DNA of 64,000 nucleotides, from assembly GCF_022458985.1 (NCBI RefSeq), contig NC_061772.1, positions 27,339,501 to 27,403,500 on the forward strand, read 5' to 3'. The DNA comes from Mugil cephalus. Its lineage: Eukaryota; Chordata; Actinopteri; Mugiliformes; Mugilidae. Position 1 is the stretch's first letter. The number at the start of each line of letters is the position of its first letter. The translations under genes were made by a program, and so were the position numbers. Positions 1-11,517 of the stretch are shown here, piece by piece. The notes below the pieces were generated by a model. The model searched no databases. It saw only the letters and a list, made by a program, of their open reading frames with translations, and was not told the origin of the DNA.

Positions 1-3000
1 AAAAGCACTCCAGTTCAGACCCAGTGTCTGTGCAACCACCTCACGCTCTTCGGGAGCTCCTTCTTCGTGATGCCGAACAACGTGGACATATCTCGCACCG
101 CCGAGCTGTTCGCCACCGTGAAAGACAACTACGTGGTGCTGGCCCTGCTCTGCGCCTTCTTCGGCCTGTACCTGATCACGCTGCTGTGGGCCTGCTACGC
201 CGACCGCAGGGCGCGCTCTAAGGTCAGCGGTTTACCTTTAAGCGGGTTCTTTTGGGAGGTCTTTATTTTTTTGTTTTTGTGTGTGTCCTCTCATTAAAAA
301 AAAAAAAAAAGCAAAAAAATAACAACAACCACAATGTTTTATGCATCAGAGGAAGATGACTCTGCTGGAAGACAATCACCCCGGGGCACAGTACAACTAC
401 CTGATCGGCATCCAAACCGGGCATCGCAAGAATGCTGGGACTTCTGCTAATGTAAGAGGATTATGATTTATCTTTATTACCTGGAGCCTACGCATGGACA
501 GGCCGCCAGTCTATCACAGGGCTGACACAGAGACAAACAATCATCCACACTCACACCTGACACGGGTCAATTTAGAGTCAGCGATTAGGAAGGAAACTGG
601 AGAAAAGCCACTGTTTCTTATTGTTTTATGACTGATGTTCTGGGTTAAAGATTTTTCTTATTTTCTTATTTTTATGTTTTAACACATTTGTATATTTCAA
701 ATTATTTCTTTTCTTTTCTTCTTGTTAAGATTTTCCCGTTCAGGTTAGAATATAAAAGTAATTTAAAGCAGGAAAACTGTTGATTAGGCTACAGCTAATC
801 CAAAAGAATAGGTTTCATAATAAGGTAAATAAACTCTCTTCACAGCCACTATGGACAAAGGGAATGAATATATCAAAGGTTCACTCAGACTCATGACTAT
901 TGTTTTTTTTAGATGGACTTAAAAAGGTTTGTGAATAAAGTTGGTTTGTTGGACGTTAGCATCTACACTTGAACGCATCAGAGTAATGGACACATTAGTT
1001 ATATTTTATATACAGACACATATTAAAGAAAATCAAAGAAAACCTTCAGGATTATACGCTTATTTATCCATCTATCAGCCACAATATTATGAGCACCGAC
1101 AGGAGAAGTAAATAACATTTAAACCATCTTGGGACATTTCAGATAGATGTTCTGCTGGGAAACCTTTGGGACCTGGGATTCATTCCTGTGGACGTTACTC
1201 TGATGCGTTCACCTGGTTTCTCCTGCAGGTCACGGTGAAGCTGATCGGTTCGGAGGGGGAGAGCAGCGTGCACCTTCTCGCGGACCCCGACAAGACCGTG
1301 TTCGAGAGAGGGTCTTTCGACATGTTCCTGGTGGCCACGCCCTTCCCGCTCGGCGACGTGGGAAACCTCAGGCTGCAGCACGACAACTCTGGAGGTCACC
1401 CATCATGGTACTAAAAAAAAGTGAACTCTACATTTAGTTTGTGTAAAAGGACTAATTTCCCAATGCTGTTCATGGCAGTTATGTGTGATACTTTTAGAAA
1501 CTTGCAGATTTATGTCATTTCCAGTTAAGTTAACAGTGAATTCATTCTCAGTTGTGTGTTTTCTATGATTATATTAAGTCAGCTCTACACTGACCATGCA
1601 ACTAATAACGTTACAGCTGTATACATGTTGCATTTGTTTGCTTTTCTGCAGCCCGGCTCGCTGATTTCTGCACAGTGACACCATCATTTAGCAAAAACTT
1701 GTTACCTCTGTGGTGGAGGTGAAGAATGGATCTGAGTTCTACTGTAAAACAGAAATAATTCTGAATTTGACATGAAATGCTGGAGGCAGCTGTGGAACGA
1801 TACCAGAGTGAAGCCTTAGAGGTCGATGGTATCTTTGCCCGTGATGCAAAACATTTTTCTCGGTTTGTTTATTAACGTGGGCCACAGGCCAGAAGTCTGA
1901 GTACGGGCAGTGACAGATGAAAAGACCAGTTTGTAAAGTTGCCTTGTTGTAGCAGAGATATTCATCAACATTTATCAGGCCAGGGACCTTCAAACCTTCA
2001 ACAGGGACCCCCTACCTACTATATGTGTTCTATATTAAACTCGTTATTTATAAATATACATTACTATAATCATTTTGCATTCAGTATTACACTATTCAAA
2101 TAGTACACAGGTTCAAATATATATATATATTAATTTCAATTATGCAATAGTGGGGTCACCATGCAGCTGCTGTAAACATTCAGATTTAGAGAACTTTATT
2201 AATCCCACCAGGAGCAATTAGTTTGGACAGCTTGCATGGAATTACACAATACATGCACCATGGGAACAGATAAAGTAGAATTAAAAAAAAAAAAAAAAAA
2301 AAAGCAGAATGGAGCAAGTAAAATGCCAAGAAACACAGTGGAATCAATGGTCAATAAATAGATAAAACTAAACTAAAACAACTAAAAGCGCCCAGATACA
2401 AAGGTTATATAGAGTCTAAGAGACGAATAACAGAGGAAATAAAAGATTTTAAAACATAAACATACAAATATCTGTATATATCGACATAATATCGCAGCGT
2501 GTTTCTGGTTTTTACCTGGGGACTGAATAGGCTCTTAACCAGTTGCAGGGAACATGACCCCGAGTTATATACGACCTCGTGATTGGCTCAGCAGCGATAG
2601 GAGCGGGGCCTGCTGCTGTGGAAGGGCTGGATGATGAGGACCATGTGCAACTGGAGGAACCAGGCAGTAGTATAGTCCACAGAACAAGCGCTAAAATCCA
2701 AAAGACAGGCAGAAATCAGGCAGATGTAGCAGACACAACACAAAACAGATCCTGACAACTGTGTACAGGAAGCTTAACGGTCTAGTGTGGTGAGCTGAAA
2801 GAGTGAAGGGCAGAACTAAAATATGCTGGATTCATGTTAATGTGTTGAAGACCTATGCTATAGGAGAATAAATAAATGGACGTCTAATCTGTGTTGTTTT
2901 CCCCTATAAAAAAAAAAAAAAAAAAAAGGTACGTCGACAAGGTGACCATACAGGACGTCCAAACCAAAAATGTGTGGCACTTCTTTTGCGACTGCTGGAT

Positions 3001-6000
3001 GAGCGCCGACCGAGGGGACGGCATCACCAAGAAAACCTTCAACGCCGCCAAGAGCAACGAGATCGCCAGCTTCAGGTCAGACGCTTTCACACTGCTGCCA
3101 GACACTAAAGCCTCTCAGATTACTGACCGATTTAATTTCCCTCTTTTTTTCTCGTCGCCAGGAACATCTTCCAGAGCAGAACGTCCACCGGCTTCAGGGA
3201 CGAACACATCTGGGTGTCCATAGTGAGTCCTCCCTCGCGCAGTCCGTTCACGCGCGCCCAGAGGGTTTCCTGCTGCATGAGCCTGCTGCTCTGCACCATG
3301 GCCATCAACATCGCTTTCTGGAACCTGCCTGTAGACGAGAGCTCACCAGTGATCTTCTCCATGGGTGATTACATAGTCTCTGAATGGTTTAGTAAACTAG
3401 GAGGGGAAAAGGGTTCTGTTTCTAAAACTGACTGGTGGTTATTCAACTTTTAGAAGAAGACGCATGGAACAAACTCACATTTGTTAGAAACATATTCACT
3501 GTAATATAAAGTGTAATGTACCTTAAAGGTTGAAATCACTGTCTGTCGTCTATGGATCTGTTGGTTTATCTCCAACACCTCAACGTCCAAAATGTGCATG
3601 CGAAACATTTTGAGTTATCCATCTATCAGCCACAACATTATGACCACTGACAGGAAAAGTAAATGACCAGTGTCCTGCTGGGAAACTTTTGGACCTGGGA
3701 TTCATTCACGTGGATTACCAGGACCAGACCAGACACCACAACCCCGTGGTGATGACACAGCAGCCATCCCCAGCAGGATGATGACATAAATGCACACACA
3801 AAAAATTATGTAGGAACAACTAAAAAAACAAAACAAAACTGTTTTGGATGCACCATATTAGAGGAAGGTGGTCATAATGTTATGCCTGATCGGTGTATAC
3901 GGAAGACTGCATCTCACATTTATCATCCCATTTATTCAAATTCAGCATTATAATATTTGTTTACAACATCCTGGTTGCATATTCAGACCTAAATTTGTTT
4001 TTTTTAATCGCAAATAATAACTCGCGTCACTCAAACGTAACCACGAGGATTCGATAATGACACATAAGAGTAATAAAACATAACATGCTCTACTCAACAA
4101 ACAAAAGAAAACACTTTAAAGTGGAACTGAAACGAGCCTGAGTGACTGAGGACGTCACCGTCAGCGGGGTCTGTTCGTATCCGCGCCCTCAGCACCGTGT
4201 CCCTTCCCTTTAGGTTCGATGAACATCACCTGGCAGGAGATCATGGTGGGAGTGCAGAGCGGCCTCCTCATGTTCCCGATCAACATCCTCATCATCACCA
4301 TCTTCCGAAGCATCCGGCCTCGCATGCCCGCAAAGTCCAAGAAGGACAACGCCGAGAACATGAGGCCCCACTTCGTCACGATGCACGCGATCCTGAAGGT
4401 GCAGTTTTTACTCACGTCTCAATCTGCGTCCACATTCACACATGTTCCTCGAGTCGTACGTTTCAGCGTGTGCAGTGAATCACACCCGACCTAGACACTC
4501 ATTCTGCATTCAGCTTATTCTGCGTCCTTGTGAGCCGTCCTCCGCGGCTTGCACATACTTTTTTTTTTTTTTTTTTACTCGTGTCATCCTACGTTCCGTG
4601 CAGTCGATCCACCTTCGTGTTTCTTTGTGATGCTCGTTGTCTTCCCCCTCCTACAGGAAACGGAGGAGGTCATTTTTTTGGTGAGCCAGAGTAGGAGAAA
4701 CAAGATGTCAAATGTAAGCCAGCTGGAGACTACTGCTGACCTCTGGCCTGCCCTGGACAAGGTGCATGAATTCCTCCAGCTTATGCAAGGTATTTCATTT
4801 CATTTATTCCACATACGAGACCAAAAGGTTTGAAACACTTATATGCACAGATACGCGTTTGCATGAAATAAGAAATGAGATTCAGATCTTACTGGAGCTC
4901 TCTGTATTAAAAGAGTTGGACATAGGAATAGTTGAATAGTCTGCATCCAAAACTTATTATACTTTTTATTATTATTTACTATTTTATTTTTATTCCTGGA
5001 ACAACAGTGCACTAATAGTTTTTTAGGGGATATGTGCGAAAGTGGTGGCATTTAGGGCAGAATTTGAAATTTCTCTCGTCTGCCTTTCAATCCAAATCGA
5101 TAGAGAAAAAAAAAAAATCATTATATATTTATTTATTTATTCCAGGGGAGAGCGAGAGTGACCCCCACTGGGTGCACTGCAGCAAGTTCCTCCTGGTCGG
5201 CCTCAGCCGCCTCCTGACCTGCCTGGGGAGGCTGGACCCGAACAGCTTTCCGAATCCGTACGACCACCAGCAGGCCCTCAACATCACCAACACTCTGGTT
5301 CGCAAGGCGGAGATGGTCTTCAGCAGCCACTTGGCCTACTGGTCAGCTCCGCAAGTCTTACACGATATATATCTGCAAAAAAAAAACAGAGCCCGCCACT
5401 GATTTTAACATGCGTTGTGTCCCGCTGATTCCAGCCCGCCTCCCGTGAAGACGGAGAAGAAGCGGACGAGGGGCTGCTGGCTGCCCTGGTGGTTCGTGTT
5501 CATCGGCTGGTTCCTGTTGCTGTCCATCAGCGGAATATCCACGTTCTTCACCCTGCTGTACGGTTTCGAGTACGGAAAGGAGAAGTCCATCAAGTGGGTC
5601 ATGTCTCTGGGCCTCTCCCTCTTCCAGAGCATCTTCATCCTGCAGCCTCTCAAGGTAGGTGCACACGGGAAAATTAATCAACCGGTCAAATCAAACTTTA
5701 TTTATATAGCACTTTTCATACTTAAAAAGATGCAACACAAAGGGCTTTACATTAAAAACAAAGGCCCCTAATCCCCTCATACCCCAGACCCTCATTCATG
5801 ATGTACAGATCGATACTGACATATCGATACTTTGGATACCAGGTGTTTATGCCTTAAAATCGATCCTCAAATCCAAATATCGATACTTTGGATACTTCAC
5901 TCATTGGAGTAATGTAGGAACACAGTGGAAAGAAACTATTGACTTGTGGCAACACAACAAACCTTGTGAAACACCTCACGATATAAACAACACAGAATGC

Positions 6001-7798
6001 GAGGCATTTATGATGATTTATTTCTTTTTTTAGTGTTTGAAACAGCATTTTCATATATTTTGTATGTTTGGTTTTTCTGTTGTTGTATCGTAAATGAGGC
6101 CACTACCTCAATATACTTCAGAGTTTAAAGTAAATAAATAAATTACTGTGATGTCTTGTATTCTTTATGAAGCTATGATCTGAAATACACCAGACACCAA
6201 ACACATCAGGGTGCATTTACACAATCGCCGATACAAGCCTGAATTTTACACACTATTGGATTGGAAAGGAAATCAGTGTTATCGAACATCACAAACTCAC
6301 AGACAGGGGCCCACACCACGGCCACAAAGCCCCGGATCAGGACCCCCAACCATCCAGACCAAGACAACCCCCAGGACTGCGCCCCCTGCAGGCAAAACCC
6401 AAGAGACAACAGAATAAAATATGCACAATACTAAAAGGAATAAAAATATATATATATATAAAAACAGCATCTAAGTATTAATAAAAAAGTAAAAACAAAA
6501 GAAAAGAGCAATTAAAAACAGTCAAAGTAGCATAGGTAAATAATTAGATAAACAAGTGTTACAAAAATAAATAAATAAAATGAATCTAAAAACTGTTGCT
6601 TCTCGTGTACAATTTTAATTTTCTTTTTGTGCGTGTGTTGTTGTGTTTGCAGGTGCTCGGCATTGCTGTGATCTTTGCCCTGATGCTGAAACCTGTAGCC
6701 GTGGAGGAGACCGAAGAAATCGAGCTGGTGCTGATTGGTAAGAAAACACTGAGTGCGTTTACATGCACGTGAAGGAAAAAAAAAAAATTATTGCATGTAA
6801 ACAATTAAAACCGCAGTTCTCTTTATCCGATTGAGACGCCCAGATAATGCGATTGGAATTTAATTTTCTCTGGCATGTACACGGTAACCGCAGTTTTCAA
6901 TTAGATAGCGTGTGTGCGCATGCTCCACAACCACTGTGCACAAAAACATCCAGAAGAAGATGAAGGTAAACGGAGCCGCTAGAAGAATCGTCTGAGGGAT
7001 AACACGCAACTTATCTGCACCAGAAGTAGCACGAAAATTACGTACGAGATTAAAAAATGTACTATTATCCCTATGTCTCCAACAGGAAAGCGAGCCGTAC
7101 TAAGGTGGTATTAACCCGCTGAAAAGACACATATCGCCACCTAGTGTGGAGGAGTAGGACATGTTCCTTATTCGATTTTCTTTTGCTGTAGTCAGAAAGT
7201 CGAATTTTGCGCCTGGCTCCATTAAGCTCTGCATGTAAACGCACTGACTGAGGTGGACGAGCTGTTAAATCCTGAAAGAAAACAAATAATCAAAGATTTA
7301 TAAAAGATCTCTGTTCCTTTTTAAGTTAAACTTCCTCTCTCCTTTTTTCAAATCTTTTCTGAATGTTGTTGGTTGAAAACTGACTGAGTTTACGTTTTAA
7401 CTTCAACACAGTGCGTCATCTAAAGAATCCTTTACCTTATGTAACACAGCTGTTGTTTCTGATATTTTTTTTTTACCTTTGTATAATTTATATGTGATTT
7501 CTGAGATGGTCTCTACATTTTTATTTCACACGCAAACTGTTAAGTCCAAACTGCTTCACATTCACAGACGTAACCTTTCCATTTTTTACTTCAGGTCGAC
7601 TGCAGGGAAAGCTCTTGTGTAACCGAAGAGACGTCATTTGTTGACTTTAAACTTGTGACCCTTTTTAGCTTTTGTACTTTTCCGAGTGACTTCTCCCTCT
7701 TAAGTGTGTGAGTGCTGCCAGTCTCACTGCAGTTTCTTCTCCACTTAACAGAGCAACAAGAAAAGTGTAGACGGTGGGCTGGCAGGGACGGGCTGTGA
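1..7798 (+). CDS. polycystin-1-like protein (PKD1L2/PKD1L3 group), 3' part, ending before the channel module
   Basis: Partial gene; the 5' end lies left of the window. Exons read by splice sites: 1-222, 350-451, 1229-1407, 2929-3075, 3162-3364, 4214-4398, 4657-4789, 5146-5341, 5435-5654, 6653-6737, 7752-7798; 1719 nt, one open frame, 572 residues. The visible order is a GPS autoproteolysis motif (CLCNHLTLF), TM1 (LALLCAFFGLYLITLLW), a PLAT/LH2 domain (LLEDNHPGAQYNYLI, then DPDKTVFERG and HDNSGGHPSWYV), a hydrophobic pair (SCCMSLLLCTMAINIAFW; GLLMFPINILIITIF), a cytosolic linker, then WWFVFIGWFLLLSISG and a long segment ending VLGIAVIFALMLK. The family are adhesion-type receptors that normally continue into a polycystin domain and a PKD2-like six-TM channel. 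Here exon 11 adds EQQEKCRRWAGRDGL and a stop. PKD1L2 versus PKD1L3 is unresolved. Linkage to ist1, as on human 16q22 next to PKD1L3, favours PKD1L3. Confidence 0.85.
480..590. repeat. dispersed fish repeat, class uncertain
   Basis: Begins ctggagcctacgcatggac, contains gccagtctatcacagggc and ends tcaatttagagtcagcgatt. I recognise this wording from copies scattered through many fish genomes, but I cannot place it firmly in a class. It lies in the intron after the second visible exon of the polycystin-like gene. Confidence 0.5.
1068..1197 (+). repeat. short Tc1/mariner-derived terminal fragment
   Basis: Starts atctatcagccacaatatta and runs through gacaggagaagtaaataaca to gggattcattcctgtgga. The same block occurs at 3618, 27752 and 56930. 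It is the end of a Tc1/mariner-like element whose inner part is missing. It stops about 30 nt before the acceptor of the PLAT exon at 1229. Confidence 0.6.
1985..2880. repeat. interrupted copy of a dispersed repeat with a LINE tail inside
   Basis: 1985-2165 (caacagggaccccctaccta) and about 2500-2870 (gattggctcagcagcgatag; ctggattcatgttaatgtgt) match parts of the repeat at 20548-20880 and 53779-54118. Between them, 2190-2470 looks like the 3' end of a non-LTR retrotransposon in minus orientation (ctttattaatcccaccagga), with an A-run at 2284-2302. All of it is intronic, before the exon at 2929. Confidence 0.5.
3618..3899 (+). mobile_element. Tc1/mariner-like MITE with both ends
   Basis: Left end atctatcagccacaacatta; right end gtcataatgttatgcctgat then cggtgtata. 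The ends are imperfect inverted repeats. About 280 bp, no coding capacity, in the intron between exons 3162-3364 and 4214-4398. The sequence matches the terminal regions of the Tc1-like element that also supplies copies at 1068, 26375, 27752, 47450 and 56930. Confidence 0.65.
5680..6420. repeat. composite repeat in a polycystin-like intron
   Basis: 5685-5770 reads aactttatttatatagcact, a common fish dispersed-repeat end. 6290-6420 (accacggccacaaagccccg, then caggactgcgccccctgcag) looks like the rest of it. The middle, 5790-6290, is a different AT-rich sequence with repeated atcgatactttggatac units near 5820-5900, so one repeat appears inserted in another. Confidence 0.4.
6752..7245. mobile_element. 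MITE with perfect 16-bp terminal inverted repeats
   Basis: Left end agtgcgtttacatgca (6752-6767), right end tgcatgtaaacgcact (7230-7245): an exact inverted pair. The flanks read ...cactg and gactg..., compatible with a 3-bp TGA target duplication if the element starts at the g of gtgcg. About 494 bp, non-coding, with internal landmarks gacacatatcgccacctagt and attacgtacgagatt. Relatives lie at about 18838, 53222 and 60938. It begins 15 nt after the donor of the exon ending at 6737. A 3-bp duplication would suit a PIF/Harbinger-like or CACTA-like source; the class is not proven. Confidence 0.7.
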
Positions 7799-8610
7799 GG
7801 CACCAGCTCCGACGGACACCGCTGCAAACTCCCCCAACATCCTCCCTCCCTCCCCCATCCCTCCCCCATCCCCTCATCTCCTAAACACTCTTTTGCACTT
7901 ATTTGCATCTAACTTTCTGAATACATAATTGTGCACCACATTCTGATGTTGCACATTATTGCAAAGAGCATCATTGATTAAGTTTAACTGCTTATTTTTG
8001 AACTGTTCATATTAACACTATTATAATCCATTTACACATTCGAGCATACGTAACGACCGGCTAGATTTATTAAATGTTTATCCATAAATACCAGTTCAAA
8101 AGTATGTAGAACTTGCAGAGAACATATATGTATTTTATCTTCCTGTTTTGCAGCACGTCACTTATCAAATATTTACTGGGCTCAGGTTTATTTAGCGACA
8201 TTAAACACAATGATAAGCCAGAAGCCGGATTATTCATAGACTTGTAGCGAGTAGGGGAGGGTGGAAAGGCGTTTTTTTTATGAAGCCGTACATACGGGAG
8301 CTGATGCTTAATTGATCATTCTCCTTCGTTTCTGTCCCGTCACTGTAACACACGCTGAAAGTGCACGTCACGCCTTTTTCCATCATTCATGGCCGCGTCT
8401 GCAGGACTCAGTCTTCGCTGCGTATGAATGATTCATGTAACAGACAAAACTACATTTAAGTTTGTGCTTTTGATTTGGGAATACAAGGCTTGTTTTAGAA
8501 CTTCTGAGCTGTGTATTTAATCAGAAAAATGGCTTATTTATTGGTTTCACTGACTGATGCTGTATGTATTATATGTGTGAATTTCAATAAAAGCATCAAA
8601 CTCGCAGTCT
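7799..8610 (+). other. 3' UTR of the polycystin-like gene
   Basis: About 0.8 kb follows the stop at 7796-7798 with no long ORF on the plus strand. It ends near a clear AATAAA at 8586-8591. A pyrimidine-rich stretch (ctccc repeats, 7838-7880) and an AT-rich tail are the only notable content. The position of the signal supports 7752-7798 being the last coding exon. I found no further polycystin-like exon between here and the 3' end of ist1. Confidence 0.55.
8586..8591 (+). terminator. poly(A) signal of the polycystin-like gene
   Basis: AATAAA in the sequence tttcaataaaagc, about 790 nt downstream of the stop codon. The next plus-strand candidates lie within a LINE tail at about 9165. Confidence 0.5.
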
Positions 8611-9820
8611 TTAACACTGGAAGTCGGTATTTATTATTGTTAACTATGGCTGTAGTATCTGTGTGACAGCTTTTCTTCATTGGTTTGGCTCATTTGTTGA
8701 AACAGAATTTACATTCTCAATATAACACGGACAGACGTCCAAACCGCAACTGTTCACAACAGAATTCAATTTCTCATTCATTTCATCAAATTGCAAATGT
8801 CTTAGCACATCTTTGCAAATGATTAAGCACAGTTAGTTTACATTTAGCACCATTTCCAAGTGAATACGTCTTGTTAATCTAAACTGATTCTAAGTCTAAT
8901 GCTTGTTCTCTCCAAAACATGTGAGCATCATTTCACTGTATAAGTCATCACATCAGTCAAGAACATAATACCACGAATATCATATATGAAGCTCTCAAAA
9001 CATTTGATAAACCGATCCACTGACAGTCAGATGAAACTAGAACTTGACCAACAAAATCAGAGGTCCCTGCAGGAGGGAATGTGTAGGGGATGGCTGCGAC
9101 GTGTGGGCCGTTTCTTCCCTCGTTGTATTGTGATACAATACCTAATTTTCCTTCGGGGATGAATAAAGTAATCTATCATCTATCTGATGGGAGAATATAC
9201 GCTGTGATGTGGATGAGAACCTGTGACCCGATAGACAGCAGCATGTGGACGGCCAGGAGACGGTGAGGACAGCGATTAGTGAACCAGTTAGTTGTGAAAC
9301 TCCAGCTTTATTTACAGGCTACATATCATTTTCCTTGTTTGTTTTGTTTGTGTTTATATTAGAGTATAATATGCTGTATACATTTTCTTTTTACTCTGAT
9401 GTTTTGAAGTTACTTTATGTGTGTGAATGAAAATGGTTGTCAAATGTCAAAACTTACAGTGAAATACAATTTTTTCACCCCAGTTTTATACACAATTTTA
9501 TTCTGTTCAGTAGACAAACTACTGAGGGATATTTCAATGGTCTTGCAGTGCTTAAACAATGCCAAAGGGACAATACATTTTGGGGGCATTGATTGTTTAT
9601 ATGAAGAAGGAGCATGAGTGAGCTATGATGCTGTGATGAACTGTAAAACTGTTTTGCCAAATGATTTCAGAGTTTTGAGAATATAAAAATTCTGTTTCAA
9701 GAAATTAACCAAAATAATAGAGAAATCTGTAAGACACCGACTGCTTTCACTCAACAGCGAGGACCCCTAGTGGTAAAAGAGGGAAAAGTCTTTCAAGAAT
9801 AGCGTGGAGTCATTGGTCCA
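8611..9820. other. convergent intergenic spacer with a LINE tail
   Basis: Lies between the poly(A) signals of the polycystin-like gene (plus) and ist1 (minus). 9075-9185 is the 3' end of an L2-type non-LTR retrotransposon (ttccttcggggatgaataaa followed by imperfect atct repeats). I see no gene or missing polycystin exon in the rest. Confidence 0.5.
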
Positions 9821-9834
9821 GTTCCAAATAATCC

Positions 9835-9840
9835 TTTATT
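9835..9840 (-). terminator. distal poly(A) signal of ist1
   Basis: tttatt on the plus strand (AATAAA on minus), about 1.7 kb beyond the ist1 stop. Other AATAAA hexamers occur closer, for example near 10210, so alternative ends are possible. Confidence 0.45.
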
Positions 9841-11437
9841 AAATTGTTAAGTAAGTATACATTTGGAAAAACAAACAAACAAAACAAAAACAACTACTGG
9901 TGTTTGTTTTTTTTATTATTTGCAGTGAGACTCTATTTTGTGTCTCAGGGTTTCAGGTCAGAAAATAAACAGTCCCAACATAGAAAAGACAGAGAGTGAT
10001 CAGGTCACAGTTCAGTAGTGTTAATCGTCCCTACTCACTCCAACATGAATCCTATTTAAATAAACTGCGTCGGCTCTAAAACTGGAGAGCGTTCAGAAAA
10101 AAAACTGCTGAATCATTTTATGTGAGGCCGCCGTGCAAAGAGAGGAGCCGGGGCGTGTTTAGCTGACGGCAGCGTGGCGTGACTGTAATAAAACTCTCTG
10201 ACTCTTATTTCATTTATTTCTTTAAACCCCAATGTGCAAATTTATACTGTTTTTTAACTGTGGATTGGTTACAAATAAAGCAAATCTAATCAAGTGTCTC
10301 CAGTCTAGATGGATAAGAAATGCTAAATGCTAGCGCAGACTGGCAAGGCCTCTGATGAGAGATGAGAGCTAAGGCAAATGCAGTGTTTGCACGTACATGC
10401 ACACGATGACAGAAGACAAATTTACATCTAATCAAATCAGGGTTGTTGAGCGACTGCTTTTCGTATTTGAGGATTTTGCTTGTAAATGAAGTCCTTCAGT
10501 GGTAGGAAAGTGCAGGTATTTGGTACAATCGACATTCAAAAAAACAACTTTATTTGGAGAAACTGTATATAAAACGGATTTGTCAAACCTCGAACAACTC
10601 CCTGCTCCCACCCTCATTTTCGCTGTACAGTTAAATTGTCGCTGTAAATAAAGTCTATATCACTGTGAATGTATTATATTACACATTTCGCTTTTGTTGT
10701 CGCTTCACACCCGCGTCAGAACGAGCCGGACGCACACGTTCGCACTTATTTCCGATAGAAACGCACAATCCGAAGTCAACTCCACCGTGACGGCGACTGC
10801 TCAAACACACTGGAAAATATGCATTCAAATTGTTTCCGATGCCGACTGTAAAAAAGCTTTGCTCAGTGTCGGGAGCCTCGCCCCACGAAAAACAAAACGG
10901 TGACGCCACCGAGAGCCACGTCTCCACCAAAGCGGAACGGCCCGCCGAGCTCGTAAAACCGGTCTGACACAGAGACTGAGTGACACAGTGGAAAAAAGAT
11001 CACAGCGACATTAGCATGTGCAAAGTAGAATCAAGGCATGTACTGTAAATATTAGTCAGACTAAAAAAAAAACAAGAATTAAAATTGAAATTTGATTTAT
11101 CACAAAGTTAAAAGTCAGTGTGACCTTAAAGAAGAAGAAGGAGTGGACATCGGGTCGATGCCCACATGATTGTATGTAAGAACTTAATAGTGTGCCAGAA
11201 ATAAATTTAAATATGTGGCACTCACTAGGTAGAAAAATGACATTTCTGCTGACAGACGGTGTCAATTAGTGAGCGACCACACCCTCAGTACTCTGGTCAT
11301 GTGTATACAAATGAGGTAAGCGTATACCTATGTTTAATCATTATTTAAAATTACATTACAGAAGGACCCACAAATCTGATCGACAGCCTTGAACATTTCC
11401 CGTTTCCTGTCCTGAGCTGTGTCCGTGACAACACAGC

Positions 11438-11440
<3 letters not shown>

Positions 11441-11469
<29 letters not shown>

Positions 11470-11491
11470 CGGAGTGTGTGTGTGTGTGTGT
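11441..11491. repeat. (TG)n microsatellite
   Basis: Two blocks of tg repeats broken by tcggag, just downstream of the ist1 stop and so inside its 3' UTR on the opposite strand as (CA)n. Confidence 0.85.
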
Positions 11492-11517
11492 GAGTATAGA
11501 CCAGAGGTTTAAGTAAA

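Noticed and set aside
7860-9820. Search for the missing polycystin channel exons
   Set aside because: No frame on the plus strand resembles the polycystin domain or PKD2-like TM segments; only UTR-like and LINE-tail sequence was seen.
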